Of a DNA stretch of 64,000 bases, positions 26,914 through 35,628 are shown one piece after another. How positions within the stretch are numbered: the first letter of the stretch is position 1; every line of letters begins with the position of its first letter. Location: the NCBI RefSeq assembly GCF_021390435.2, contig NZ_JAJVCN010000001.1, positions 1,426,001 to 1,490,000 on the forward strand. Reading direction: 5' to 3'. Below the pieces are notes generated by a model. It had not been told where the DNA came from and did not search any database. It saw only the letters and a program-made list of their open reading frames with translations. Source of the DNA: Kibdelosporangium philippinense. GTDB lineage: Bacteria; Actinomycetota; Actinomycetes; Mycobacteriales; Pseudonocardiaceae. The position numbers and the translations under genes are program-made.

Positions 26914-27360
26914 CTATCGCGCGAATGGACTTATCTCATGACTTGACAGGTACGATGCCAAGACATCGTCTGCGGACTCCAAAAACAGGCCGACAAAATG
27001 ACCATCGACGTACACCAAAGGCCGATGCTGATCGAATTCCAATAGTCGGAACGCGCCGCCGAAGATCTCGCCGGACGGAACGACACGCAGAGACCATTGC
27101 GGCCACCCCACCCGCCACAATGCCTGGCGGATCTGCTCCGGCCCAGCACCCTGCACCGCCCGTTCGTGCAGCAAGAACCTCCGACGAGGCGTCCGCGGTG
27201 GTACCGCACTGTCGTTCGCAACAAGGTCACCCGGCAGGTCGAACGGATGAAAACTGATACATGAGGTCGCGTCGGATTGGTGAAAACTGAGTGACCGCAG
27301 AGACGCCAACCAAAGCCCCGACTCCTGGCTGCAAGCGGTGGTTTCCATTGACGCTAACAT
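26914..27360 (-). pseudogene. DUF5753-type regulator remnant
   Basis: The C-terminal half (GPEQIRQALWRVGWPQWSLR, VVPSGEIFGGAFRLLEFDQH, LVYVDGHFVGLFLE) follows the DUF5753 pattern of actinomycete XRE regulators. The N-terminal half does not resemble that family and no HTH is present. Probably a truncated remnant; a short real gene starting at ATG 27360 cannot be excluded. Confidence 0.5.
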
Positions 27361-27407
27361 TCCTCGATACGAGTGCGGGGTAGGCGAAGATGAAAAGATC
27401 GAGCCCG

Positions 27408-27725
27408 CTATTCGATTGCCGAGTGGTCTGCCGAGAATTGATCGGCTGTCATCACCACAATCGCGCCGCTGACATAACGCACGATCCAATCACCACGGCG
27501 GCATTCAGCACCCGGGTGATTGACATGAAAGGACAACGACGACGTGATACGGCCCTGGGCCTTCGCTACCGATGCAGGAACATCGATCCCCAACCACTGA
27601 ATCAACGCGGCCGTGTTAGTTCCCGTGAACTGCATCGCGGTGACTTCCACGTCCGGACCCGGCGTATCGCGCCGCACGCGATATCGCCCCGCTTTCCAGT
27701 TGTTCCCGGTCGCATCCTGGTCCAT
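27408..27725 (-). CDS. Phage-type hypothetical protein
   Basis: 105 residues. The pattern AGRYRVRRDTPG...VEVTAMQFTGTNTAALIQWL...GDWIVRYVSGAIVVMTADQF recalls small phage proteins that start with 'vevtAmqftG' and end 'GDwIv...F'. ATG 27725 was chosen for AAGGGCGTG directly upstream. The function is unknown. Confidence 0.6.
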   Translation of the reverse strand: MDQDATGNNWKAGRYRVRRDTPGPDVEVTAMQFTGTNTAALIQWLGIDVPASVAKAQGRITSSLSFHVNHPGAECRRGDWIVRYVSGAIVVMTADQFSADHSAIE

Positions 27726-27765
27726 CACGCCCTTGCGCCCTTCCTTGGTTCTGCCGCTACATCTG

Positions 27766-27811
27766 TGGGTGTGGTGGGCGGATTGGCTCAGTAATCCGTC
27801 CACCACACCCA
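27766..27811. terminator. Hairpin between two minus-strand genes
   Basis: 19-nt arms (27766-27784, 27793-27811) with one mismatch around an 8-nt loop. It probably ends transcription from the gene at 27837. Confidence 0.7.
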
Positions 27812-27836
27812 CCCCCAGCAACCGCGCCCGACACGG

Positions 27837-28163
27837 TCAAGCAGCTCGGTGCCGACCGTCCGGCCGGTCCACCGGGCCGTCTCGCCGATGCGGGGGCGGA
27901 TGGCCATCGACGTCTAACGACGCCACCAGCCGCGCCACACCCACCATGGACAGATCCACCCGAACGACCGGGCGGCCCGCGTCGGTCACGGTCGCGGCGA
28001 CCATCACCACGTCCGGACCAATCCCGCTGCTCGTCAACGCGGCCCGCACACTCGCCGCCATGACCTCGGCTTCCTGGTATGCCTGCACCAACCTGGCTGC
28101 CTCTCCTGCTGCCACCGTCCACAGCACCAACTCGGTGGCCTCGCCCTGCGTGTCGCTGTGCAT
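27837..28163 (-). CDS. Small hypothetical element protein
   Basis: 108 residues, helical first half (GEAARLVQAYQEAEVMAASV) and a mixed second half (DVVMVAATVTDAGRPVVRVD). GAAGGGAA lies upstream of the ATG. No family was recognised. It sits between strong hairpins, so it may be its own unit. Confidence 0.55.
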   Translation of the reverse strand: MHSDTQGEATELVLWTVAAGEAARLVQAYQEAEVMAASVRAALTSSGIGPDVVMVAATVTDAGRPVVRVDLSMVGVARLVASLDVDGHPPPHRRDGPVDRPDGRHRAA

Positions 28164-28276
28164 CGCCGCGTGTTCCCTTCACTCGTCGGAGCGAAAGGCA
28201 CACCGGCCAGGCCGAACCCGGCACACAGGACCAACCACCCCGATACCATCGGTACCGGGGGGACGCGGTTCCCCCA

Positions 28277-28320
28277 GCCGGGCCACCCGTTGACTCTTCG
28301 CGGGGTTGGGGTGGCCCGGC
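28277..28320. terminator. Hairpin downstream of the 28368 gene
   Basis: Perfect 12-bp arms GCCGGGCCACCC / GGGTGGCCCGGC with a 20-nt loop, 47 nt beyond the stop of the AMED_5909-like gene. Confidence 0.6.
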
Positions 28321-28367
28321 CCGGTCGTTTCACATGACGCGTCGGTGCGACATGGAAACCCCGCCTT

Positions 28368-28691
28368 CTACGGCGGGTCGACCACTTTGGACTCCTCGAT
28401 CCTGACGCGAAGCAAGTCGGCCTTTTCTTGCTCCAAACCCGCGCACGCCAACGCTTCCCAGTGGTGACGGCGGTCAGTCTCGGAAACCCGCCGGTACATG
28501 TCCGCGCGCGCCTGGTAAAAGTCGCGTTGCTCCCCTAGAGATGCGTCTTCTGGTGGAGTCATGGGCGTGACAGCGTTGGCGTCGGCAAGTGTGGTCGCCT
28601 TGGCGCCTGCGCGACGCGATCGCTGTAGTGGCGGGCTGGTACCCGTCTCTGTGGCCTCTGAGAGGAGGCGCATTGACTTGCTGGTGCCCAT
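28368..28691 (-). CDS. AMED_5909-like small protein
   Basis: 107 residues from ATG 28691 (GGGAGCGAG upstream). The C-terminal block QARADMYRRVSETDRRHHWE, ALACAGLEQEKADLLRV matches the small helical family I know as AMED_5909, frequent in Pseudonocardiales elements. The function is unknown. It lies divergent from the XRE regulator. Confidence 0.6.
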   Translation of the reverse strand: MGTSKSMRLLSEATETGTSPPLQRSRRAGAKATTLADANAVTPMTPPEDASLGEQRDFYQARADMYRRVSETDRRHHWEALACAGLEQEKADLLRVRIEESKVVDPP

Positions 28692-28832
28692 CGATCTCGC
28701 TCCCGACCCATCTGTGGCGTACACCAGAAATGTCCCGCGAATTGGGTCAGGGAAAAACGACGTTCATGCATACCGACGCGCCGCATACATGCCTTGTATA
28801 TCCGCAGGTCACGAGTACGGTGTGACCTAGTA

Positions 28833-28848
28833 CACTTGCGTTCAAGTG
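28833..28848. promoter_or_regulatory. Palindrome upstream of the XRE gene
   Basis: CACTTGCGTTCAAGTG, 6-bp perfect arms, ending 18 nt before the ATG at 28867. It is a likely operator for this or another element regulator. Confidence 0.5.
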
Positions 28849-30197
28849 ATCAATCGAGGGCGGGTCATGGCGGGTTCACCACACGGCCAGAGGTGCAGCT
28901 CCTGCGGGGCGCGGTTGGCTGCCGACAACAGGTCCGGAGCGTGCAGTCCCTGCGCACGTCGGGCGCCCGAAGCGGGTCCGCCTACGGTTCCTGATGACTT
29001 CTGGGATGCCCCTGAGCTGGGGGAAGCGTTCAAGAAGCGCCAGTTTGGCCGAGTGTTGCGCGCCTACAGGAAGGCTCATCCCACGGAAGTCACGCAAGCG
29101 CACGTCGCCAGTTGGCTGGGCATGACGCAGGCCCAAATCAGCAGGTTGGAGCGTGGCAAGTCACCCGCCAACGATCTCGAAAAGCTCGACCGTTGGGCAC
29201 AAGTCCTGCGCATCCCGCAACGCTGCCTATGGTTCACACTGTCGGCAGAGTCACCCGATGAATATCGATCAGCCCCGCAAGTCTCTAACCTGCCTTCGTC
29301 GTCCACGACCGCAGAAGGAGATAGCGTGCAGCGCCGACAGTTTCTGAAGGCCGTCAGCGGCACCGGCGCGGTCATCGTTGGTGGATCGCTCCTTGCAACC
29401 GACGTCAGGCAGTCCATAACGGCCCCGCCTAACACTGTCGGTAATCCAGAGGTCGACATGGTTCGCGAAATGACACAAGCGTTCCGCCGTCTGGACAACC
29501 GGCACGGCGGTGGTCATGGCCACGTCAGGGCGGCTGTTCGCTCTTACCTGGAATCGACTGTTGAGCCATTGCTCCGCAATGGGCGAAGTAAAACCACCGT
29601 CCAACAAGACCTGCATTTCGCAACGGCTGAGTTGTATCAGCTTGCCGGTTGGATCGCTTACGACACTGGACAAGCCGGAGAGGGGCGACAGCATCTACGC
29701 CACGCGCTCCGGCTATGCAACGAAGCCGGAAACGATGCACTTGCGGCAGAAATGCTCGCTGCAATGAGTCATCACGCTGCATTTTTCGGCTCTGCGGAAG
29801 CCGCTGAGGATCTTGCGCTTGCAGCAAGGCAGACAGCGAAAAGGACTGGCCTGGCCACCCTGGAAGCCGAGACAGCCGTTATGGAAGCTCACGCCCTTGC
29901 CCTTCGAAACGACAAGAAAGGAAGTCTGACGGCGCTGCGTGATGCTGAAAAACACTTTGGTGGACGAGAGCATAATGACCTGCCGCAGTGGCTTGGATAC
30001 TTTGACGGAGCATATCTGGCGGCAAAGTTTGCGCATACGTTCCGAGAACTGGGACAACCGCACGAAGCAGAGCAGTTCGCCCGTCGCTCGCTCGAAATGA
30101 GCGATGGCTACGAGCGTGGGCGGCTTTTCAACACTGCACTCCTCGCTTCAACTCTTGCCGATCAACGTCGAGTCGAGGAAGCATGCACTACCGCTTC

Positions 30198-31547
30198 CAG
30201 GGCTAAAGCAAAGTCGGTTGATCTTGGGAGTGGTGGGGCGGGGTGAGGTTTTCCCTGGTGGGTAAGGAGATGCGGCCCTTCGATGGGACGATGTGAGTTC
30301 TCACGCTCTTGATCGTCTGTCGAAAGGCCGCTGGTGTCAGTGTCGCATGCCGTCTGCGTACCCGTCGATGCGTCGGTCATGATGGGCTCGGCTGAGCTAG
30401 CCGACTTGGTCGCGTTGCTGGGCAAGGTCGCCGATCCCCGTAAACGCCGGGGGATTCGGCATCACATCGCCACGGTGCTGGCCGTGACGGTGCTGGCGGT
30501 ATTGGCGGGGGCGAAGAACTACCGGGAGGCCGGTGACCGGGCCGAGGACTTGCCGCAGGAGTTGCTGGAGCTGGTCGGGGCGCGGCGGAGCGTCCTATCG
30601 GGACGGCGTGTGGCGCCGAGCGCGGACACGATCCGCCGGGTGGTCGAGTCGGTGGACGCCGAGGCCGCCGACAGGCTGGTGTGCCACTGGCTGGCTGATC
30701 GAGCGATGGCCCTGGCCGGCGACGACGGCTGTGCTGGCTTCGACGGGGTGGCCATCGACGGCAAGGCCGTGCGTAATTCCGGTGGTGTGCGCCTGTTCTC
30801 GGCGATGCGTCACGGCCAGGCGGTGGTCATCTCGCAGATCCGGGTCCCCGACGAGACGACCGAGACCACGCAGGTCAAGTCGTTGCTCACGGGTATGGAT
30901 CTGGCGGGTGCGGTGGTCACGGCCGATGCCGCGCACACCCAGCGCGACACCGCGCGGCACCTGGTGTCCGACAAGCAGGCGGACTACGTGCTTGCTGTCA
31001 AAGGCAACCAGCCGACCCTGTTGGCCCAGGTCCAAGCCCTGCTGCCGCCTGCTGCCCCAGGGTCGGAGGACCATGTGGACGACGAGCGCAGCCACGGGCG
31101 GATCACCCGCCGGGCCATCTGGGCGACCGTCGCCGAGGGCGTCGATTTCCCTCATGCCGCCCAGGTCTTCCGCATCCGCCGGGACGTGTTCAACCTCGCC
31201 GGGCAACGCGTCCACAAAGAGATCGCATACGGCGTGACCAGCCTGAACACCGAGCGAGCGTCCGCTCGGGACATTGGTGGCCTGGTACGGGGTCAGTGGG
31301 GCATCGAGAACAAAATCCACTGGGTCCGCGACGTCGTGTTCGCTGAGGACCACCAGCACGCCTACACCGGCAACGGTGCTCACGCCATGGCCATGCTCCG
31401 CAATCTGGCCATCGGCCTGATCCGCCTGGCTGGACTCACCGAGATCAAACGCACCCTGGAATGGATCGCCGCCGACCGCATGAGAATCCTCCCGCTCCTG
31501 GCCGCATCTACCCCCTGAACAGCAACAACGACTTTGCTATTGCCCTG
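30198..31547 (+). mobile_element. ISAs1-family insertion sequence
   Basis: 1350 bp; both ends begin CAGGGC and share AGCAAAGTCG. It is flanked by a 10-bp duplication CTACCGCTTC (30188-30197 and 31548-31557), within the 8-10 bp usual for ISAs1. Confidence 0.9.
30334..31518 (+). CDS. ISAs1-family transposase
   Basis: 394 residues. Family blocks: DPRKRRGIRHHIATVLAV at the N-terminus, GFDGVAIDGKAVRNS with the first catalytic Asp, VVTADAAHTQRDTARHLV with the second, then VLAVKGNQPTL and HWVRDVVFAEDHQHAYTGN with the late acidic motif. Intact. Confidence 0.93.
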   Translation: MSVSHAVCVPVDASVMMGSAELADLVALLGKVADPRKRRGIRHHIATVLAVTVLAVLAGAKNYREAGDRAEDLPQELLELVGARRSVLSGRRVAPSADTIRRVVESVDAEAADRLVCHWLADRAMALAGDDGCAGFDGVAIDGKAVRNSGGVRLFSAMRHGQAVVISQIRVPDETTETTQVKSLLTGMDLAGAVVTADAAHTQRDTARHLVSDKQADYVLAVKGNQPTLLAQVQALLPPAAPGSEDHVDDERSHGRITRRAIWATVAEGVDFPHAAQVFRIRRDVFNLAGQRVHKEIAYGVTSLNTERASARDIGGLVRGQWGIENKIHWVRDVVFAEDHQHAYTGNGAHAMAMLRNLAIGLIRLAGLTEIKRTLEWIAADRMRILPLLAASTP

Positions 31548-31714
31548 CTACCGCTTCCGTCGCAATCAGCATGACCGGAACAGTGCGATCCGTGCGCACG
31601 GTGGCGTACCTTGCCGATGTAGGTAAGAGGCTAGCGCCATTTCGAGCAGAATCTGAAGTAACTCGTTTGTATCAACAGATGGCGAACGCGGGCATCCCTA
31701 CGCCGCACGCTTAG

Positions 31715-32596
31715 AGCGTTATTCTGGCGACTTGATCACCTCAAAATAGGACAACGACCCCAGGCAAGTAAGATCGTTTTCCTCTCGCAGAAGACAACTT
31801 ACAGGCGGGGTCGTTGCGTTATCAGTCTACTACAGGGCTTGCTGCTGACCAGATCCAGGAGCTTGTCGCGCGCATCTGGCAGATCATCCAATGCCATGAG
31901 AACCAAGCGTGGCCTCCGACCGTGGGACTGTATCGCGCTGTCGTGATCACTTTGGTGTACGTCCGACAGAATCTGAACCAGGCGGCCGTGGGCGATCTGT
32001 TCGGCGTCAGTCAGTCGACCGTATCGCGGATCTATCGAGGCATTCTCCCATTGATTGGGCAGGCCCTGTGCCTGCACATTCCAAACCTCAAGGAGGCCAT
32101 CCGCGGCCGGCTCGTCCTGGTCGACGGAACCGATGTCCCGACCGGCAACCGTGCTGGTCACGAAGACAACTTCTCCGGCAAGCGGCGCCGCGCGGGGCTG
32201 AACATCCAGGTCGCCGCCGATACGGAGGGAGGCCTGCTGGGAATATCCGCCCCTCTGCCTGGCTCGATGCATGACCGGAAAGCGTTCGCCGAGTGTGACT
32301 GGGAAGATCTTCTGGCCGAGACCTCAGTCATCGGTGACCCTGCCTATCAGGGCACTCACACGATTACGCCTCGCAAAAAGCCACAGGGCGGCGAGCTCTC
32401 GGCTGGCGACAAGGTGAACAATAAATTCATCTCCTCACTTCGATCCGCCGTCGAGCGATGCATCGCGCATATCAAGAACTGGAAGATGATTGCGACCGGC
32501 TATCGAGGACGCCTTTCCGAGCTCCCCAACATCATCCGGATCATCACATCGCTCGAGTTCTATCGACTCGGCTGGTAACCCTCATGAATAACGCTC
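31715..32596 (+). mobile_element. IS5-family (IS1031-like) insertion sequence
   Basis: 882 bp. Both ends read GAGCGTTATTC as terminal repeats and are flanked by TTA (31712-31714 and 32597-32599), a TNA duplication as in IS1031-type elements. It sits between the converging ends of the XRE and Nudix genes without breaking either stop codon. Confidence 0.88.
31814..32578 (+). CDS. IS5-family DDE transposase
   Basis: 254 residues: an N-terminal HTH (NLNQAAVGDLFGVSQSTVSR), then DDE_Tnp_4 blocks LVLVDGTDVPTGNR, VIGDPAYQGTHTITP and VERCIAHIKNWKMI. TTG start by frame. Intact. Confidence 0.9.
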   Translation: MRYQSTTGLAADQIQELVARIWQIIQCHENQAWPPTVGLYRAVVITLVYVRQNLNQAAVGDLFGVSQSTVSRIYRGILPLIGQALCLHIPNLKEAIRGRLVLVDGTDVPTGNRAGHEDNFSGKRRRAGLNIQVAADTEGGLLGISAPLPGSMHDRKAFAECDWEDLLAETSVIGDPAYQGTHTITPRKKPQGGELSAGDKVNNKFISSLRSAVERCIAHIKNWKMIATGYRGRLSELPNIIRIITSLEFYRLGW

Positions 32597-33160
32597 TTAG
32601 TCTGCGTGTCGAAACGCGAGTACATGGAGCAGGCCAACAAGCGAAGCAGAACCGACAATTTCACCTTTTTCTATCCGCTCGCGTACGGACGACAACGGAA
32701 TCCATGCAACACGTTCCGCTTCGTTAACGTCTTCTGGATCCCCGATATAGTCGGCGCCGTCGGCAACAAACATCAAGTTTTCCGCATCGGCCGAGCCGAC
32801 TATTGGTTGGAATGAGACAAGTTTGCGCACATTGCGGGGACGCCAACCGGTTTCCTCTTCAACTTCACGAGCAGCGGTCACCATTGGTTCTTCGTTAGGA
32901 TCGACATATCCGCCCGGTAGTTCCCAGACCCACCGATCAATGATGAACCGATGGCGCCACATCATGAGAACCCTGTCCTGGTCGTCAATGACAACCATCA
33001 TCGCCGCTTTGGGCATCCGGAGGACGTACTGTTCGAACTGGACGCCATCCGGAAGTTCGACGGAGGCAATACTCAGCCGGAGCCGTCGGGTGTCGTCCAC
33101 CACCCGTTCACCGTGGATTGTCCAGCGCGTGAGTTCTGTCTTGTTCTGCTCAGCCGTCAC
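32597..33160 (-). CDS. Nudix hydrolase
   Basis: 187 residues. The Nudix box is complete: GGYVDPNEEPMVTAAREVEE followed by ETGW. It hydrolyses an unknown nucleoside-diphosphate-linked substrate. Nudix genes occur in pSAM2-type elements, where one affects transfer signalling. GTG 33160 is the chosen start, without a clear ribosome site, so possibly leaderless. The TAA stop lies within the IS5 target duplication and originally overlapped the XRE stop on the other strand. Confidence 0.88.
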   Translation of the reverse strand: MTAEQNKTELTRWTIHGERVVDDTRRLRLSIASVELPDGVQFEQYVLRMPKAAMMVVIDDQDRVLMMWRHRFIIDRWVWELPGGYVDPNEEPMVTAAREVEEETGWRPRNVRKLVSFQPIVGSADAENLMFVADGADYIGDPEDVNEAERVAWIPLSSVRERIEKGEIVGSASLVGLLHVLAFRHAD

Positions 33161-33355
33161 GGTCGTAGACGCTACCGTGACACGGGCGCAGCGGCGTGAT
33201 ACATCAAGAGGCGTCCGCCACGTTCGCGTCCGTCCCGGGCATCCGCGAACGTGATTGCAGCAGAGAAGCCCAGCGGTAGGCTCTCGGAAGCGGTGGAGTG
33301 TATCGCGCGATAAGCGTTGGAAGCTTCGCGATTGCCGAGGACAGGAAGGCTCTCG

Positions 33356-33580
33356 ATGGAAGGTCATAAGACTCTGGCAACGTCAGCAGAGAGGCTCGAA
33401 CGCATGCTAGCGGCTGTTCGAGCGGCCTCCCGTCCTGATGCATCGTCCGAAGAGGTCTACGAGCAACTGGGGCATGTCCTACGCGAGATGACGCCTCTAC
33501 ATGAAGAGGTGCTGTCAGTGCGGACCGAGGCGGGTCTGCGGGCGATCAACGACATGCCAGCAGACCCACCTACGAGGTAA
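33356..33580 (+). CDS. 74-residue helical protein next to attR, candidate RDF
   Basis: Small acidic helical protein (SAERLERMLAAVRAAS, SSEEVYEQLGHVLREMTPLH) with GGAAGG upstream of ATG 33356. No known family. It reads toward attR. In the excised circle it would lie about 75 nt upstream of the integrase in the same direction, so it could be a recombination directionality factor or control protein. That role is inference. Confidence 0.55.
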   Translation: MEGHKTLATSAERLERMLAAVRAASRPDASSEEVYEQLGHVLREMTPLHEEVLSVRTEAGLRAINDMPADPPTR

Positions 33581-33602
33581 CCACAGGTCACGAGTGGGTA
33601 AC

Positions 33603-33642
33603 CAAATAGGGCTTCCCTCTAACCCGCATAACCACTCACGAG
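33603..33642. other. attR of the integrated element
   Basis: 33603-33618 is element DNA, CT at 33619-33620 is the inferred crossover, and 33621-33642 is the right half of the dispersed palindrome, identical over 22 nt to 44391-44412. Confidence 0.8.
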
Positions 33643-33653
33643 GGGGAGCTGCT

Positions 33654-34946
33654 GTGGACCAGGTTCCCGGCAACGGCTGGCAGGCGATGGCCCGTGGCCC
33701 ACGTTGGTTCCTCACCTCGGCGTGGCCATGGAAGTCCCTCGGCTATCTGTCCTGCAGCGTGCTCGTGGCCGCCGGGATGTTGTCGGTGATGGACAACTGG
33801 CTGAGCCGGGTCGACAGCGCGCCCGGGTATCTCACGGTCGTCGTCGCGGTCCTGCTGACGTGCTTCGTGCTGGCGATGCCGCTGGCTGGTGCCGAGCGGC
33901 GGCGGCTGCGGATGGTGGACCGGGAACTGGCCGACAACCCGCACGTCCAGCTGCTTTTCCCGCGTGCAGGGACGTGGTTGTTGGTGCGGTTGGGCGAGGC
34001 GGCGACCTGGCGGGAGTTCGGGTACGCCATCGCGTTCACGATCGTCCTGCCGTTCCTGGACCTCGCCTGCGTGTTGCTGCTGCTCATCGCCGTGCTGCTG
34101 TTGCTGGGGCCCGCGTTGCAGCTGATCCCTGGCGTCGAACCGCTGGTGGTGCTGGGGTGGCAGGTCGAAACCGTGGCCGATGGTGTCGTGGTCACGTTGA
34201 CTGGCTTGCTCCTGCTGCCCGTCGCGGCATACGCGATCACGGTGATCGCGGCCGGGCAGGCTTCGTTCGCCAGGCTGCTGATCGCGCCGACCGACGCTGA
34301 ACTCGCCGCCCGTGTCCAGGAGCTTTCCAGGTCGAGGACACGGCTGGTGGACGCTTTCGAGGCCGAACGTGAACGGATCGAACGCGACCTGCACGACGGC
34401 GCGCAGCAACGGCTGGTGGCGCTGACCATGACCCTCGGCATGGCGGAGCTGGAACTGGACGACGGTCCCGGGCGTCGTCTGGTCGTCAAGGCCCGCCGCG
34501 AGGCCGAAGGCGTGCTCGCCGAGCTGCGTGACCTGATCCGGGGCATCCATCCGCAGATCCTCACCGACCGCGGGATCGAGGCAGCGGTGGTCGAGATCGC
34601 CGACCGGTGCGTGATCCCGGTGCACGTGCGGATCGGCCTCACCGAGCGGCCAGCGTCCACAGTGGAGGCTGTCGCGTATTTCGCGGTCAGTGAAGGGCTT
34701 ACCAACGTGGTCAAGCACAGCAAGGCCACGCGGGTGGAGATCACCGCGCGACGGTTGCACAACAAGCTGGTGCTGGCCGTCGTCGACGACGGCATCGGTG
34801 GCGCGGACCCGAAAGGCGGTACGGGCCTGCAAGGGCTCGCGGACCGCGTGGCCGTCGTTGGCGGCAGGCTGATGCTGCGCAGCCCGCAGCAAGGACCGAC
34901 CGAGCTGATCGTGGAGTTGCCGTGGTTCGTACCCGTCTACGCATAG
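33654..34946 (+). CDS. NarL-type sensor histidine kinase
   Basis: 430 residues. Two N-terminal membrane pairs, then a HisKA_3 dimerisation box ERERIERDLHDGAQQRLVAL with the phospho-His, and a HATPase_c domain (EGLTNVVKHSKATRVEI, DDGIGGADPKGGTGLQGLAD). GTG 33654 has GGGGGAG upstream. It overlaps the response regulator gene. The start lies only 12 nt past the attachment palindrome, so its promoter was probably changed by the element's insertion. The signal is unknown. Confidence 0.9.
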   Translation: MDQVPGNGWQAMARGPRWFLTSAWPWKSLGYLSCSVLVAAGMLSVMDNWLSRVDSAPGYLTVVVAVLLTCFVLAMPLAGAERRRLRMVDRELADNPHVQLLFPRAGTWLLVRLGEAATWREFGYAIAFTIVLPFLDLACVLLLLIAVLLLLGPALQLIPGVEPLVVLGWQVETVADGVVVTLTGLLLLPVAAYAITVIAAGQASFARLLIAPTDAELAARVQELSRSRTRLVDAFEAERERIERDLHDGAQQRLVALTMTLGMAELELDDGPGRRLVVKARREAEGVLAELRDLIRGIHPQILTDRGIEAAVVEIADRCVIPVHVRIGLTERPASTVEAVAYFAVSEGLTNVVKHSKATRVEITARRLHNKLVLAVVDDGIGGADPKGGTGLQGLADRVAVVGGRLMLRSPQQGPTELIVELPWFVPVYA

Positions 34947-35575
34947 TCCTCGCCGAGGATTCCGTGCTGCTCTGCGAAGGACTCGTTGAGCTGCTCGGCC
35001 GCTTCGGCCACGAGGTCGTCGCCGCGGTCAGCGATGTCGACCGGCTGATCGAGGCGGTCGACGAACACAAGCCGGACGTCGTGGTCACCGACATGCGGAT
35101 GCCGCCTGGCTTCACCGACGAGGGGATGCGGGCGGCGGTCGCGTTGCGTGCGACGCACCCGGAGCTGGGGATTCTCGTGCTCACCCAGTACGTGGCCACG
35201 GCGTACGCGTTCGAGTTGCTCGAACTCGGTGGCGGCCTCGGCTACCTGCTCAAGGACCGGGTGGGCGCGGTGACCGAACTCGTCGAGGCGGTGGAACGGA
35301 TCGCGGCCGGGAGCACGGTCGTCGACCCGGACATCGTGCGTCAGCTGCTCAAACGCCAGCAGCAGAGCAGCCCGCTCGACCGGCTCACCCCGCGCGAACG
35401 GGAGGTGCTCGGGCTGATGGCCGAGGGCAAGACGAACGCGGCCATCGCCGCTGACCTGTGTGTCAGCCAGGCGGCCGTGGCCAAGAACATCGGGGCGATC
35501 TTCACCAAGCTCGACCTGAGCGAGGCGAACGGGCATCGGCGGGTGCTCGCGGTGCTCAGCCACCTGCGTGGTTGA
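34922..35575 (+). CDS. NarL/LuxR-family response regulator
   Basis: 217 residues. Receiver domain with the acidic pair near residues 12-13 and phospho-acceptor Asp57 in PDVVVTDMRMPP; a C-terminal LuxR HTH, LTPREREVLGLMAEGKTNAA followed by VSQAAVAKNIGAIFTKL. GTG start within the kinase gene (25-nt overlap), so the two are coupled. The targets are unknown. Confidence 0.92.
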   Translation: MVRTRLRIVLAEDSVLLCEGLVELLGRFGHEVVAAVSDVDRLIEAVDEHKPDVVVTDMRMPPGFTDEGMRAAVALRATHPELGILVLTQYVATAYAFELLELGGGLGYLLKDRVGAVTELVEAVERIAAGSTVVDPDIVRQLLKRQQQSSPLDRLTPREREVLGLMAEGKTNAAIAADLCVSQAAVAKNIGAIFTKLDLSEANGHRRVLAVLSHLRG

Positions 35576-35589
35576 GACGTTTGTGGGGA

Positions 35590-35628
35590 GGCCCGCGCGG
35601 ACCTGTTGGGGGAGCAGGTGCGCGGGCC
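35590..35628 (+). terminator. Terminator after the two-component genes
   Basis: GGCCCGCGC and ACCTG pair with CAGGT and GCGCGGGCC around a TTGGGGGAG-type loop, 15 nt after the regulator stop. The following 35629-35882 holds no gene. Confidence 0.75.

Larger units (their letters stand above)
28867..31715 (+). pseudogene. XRE-TPR regulator split by ISAs1
   Basis: The N-terminus has a zinc knuckle (CSSCGARL...CSPCAR), then an XRE helix-turn-helix (EVTQAHVASWLGMTQAQISR) near residues 72-92, then a Tat-like or hydrophobic stretch (RRQFLKAVSGTG) and TPR-like helices. The reading frame is interrupted at 30197 by an ISAs1 element. Removing the IS and one 10-bp duplication restores an open frame to TAG at 31713-31715, adding VAISMTGTVRSV...LYQQMANAGIPTPHA. 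As it stands a truncated protein ends at 30246 with 13 IS-encoded residues. In related elements such proteins activate transfer or replication genes, so the element may be impaired. Confidence 0.82.
16213..33620. mobile_element. Integrated conjugative-type element (AICE-like), about 17.4 kb
   Basis: Bounded by the two halves of one palindrome and carrying a large serine recombinase at one edge, an FtsK/TraB-type translocase with small overlapping partners, a KorSA-like GntR repressor, an XRE regulator and a Nudix hydrolase, the gene kinds known from actinomycete integrative elements such as pSAM2. Joining the outer flanks gives a 46-bp palindrome with CT at its exact centre. Joining the inner ends gives an imperfect palindrome also centred on CT (33603-33618 + CT + 16215-16230; 12 of 17 half-site positions symmetric). 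Four insertion sequences sit inside. No RepSA/RepAM-type or primase gene was recognised, so autonomous replication is doubtful. Confidence 0.85.

Noticed and set aside
33584..33602. Degenerate GTGGGTAACC stretch left of attR as a further palindrome copy
   Set aside because: It matches the palindrome arm poorly and lies on the element side; chance similarity is likely.
16191..33642. A tRNA gene as the integration target
   Set aside because: No cloverleaf or CCA-end sequence at either end; the target is the palindrome.
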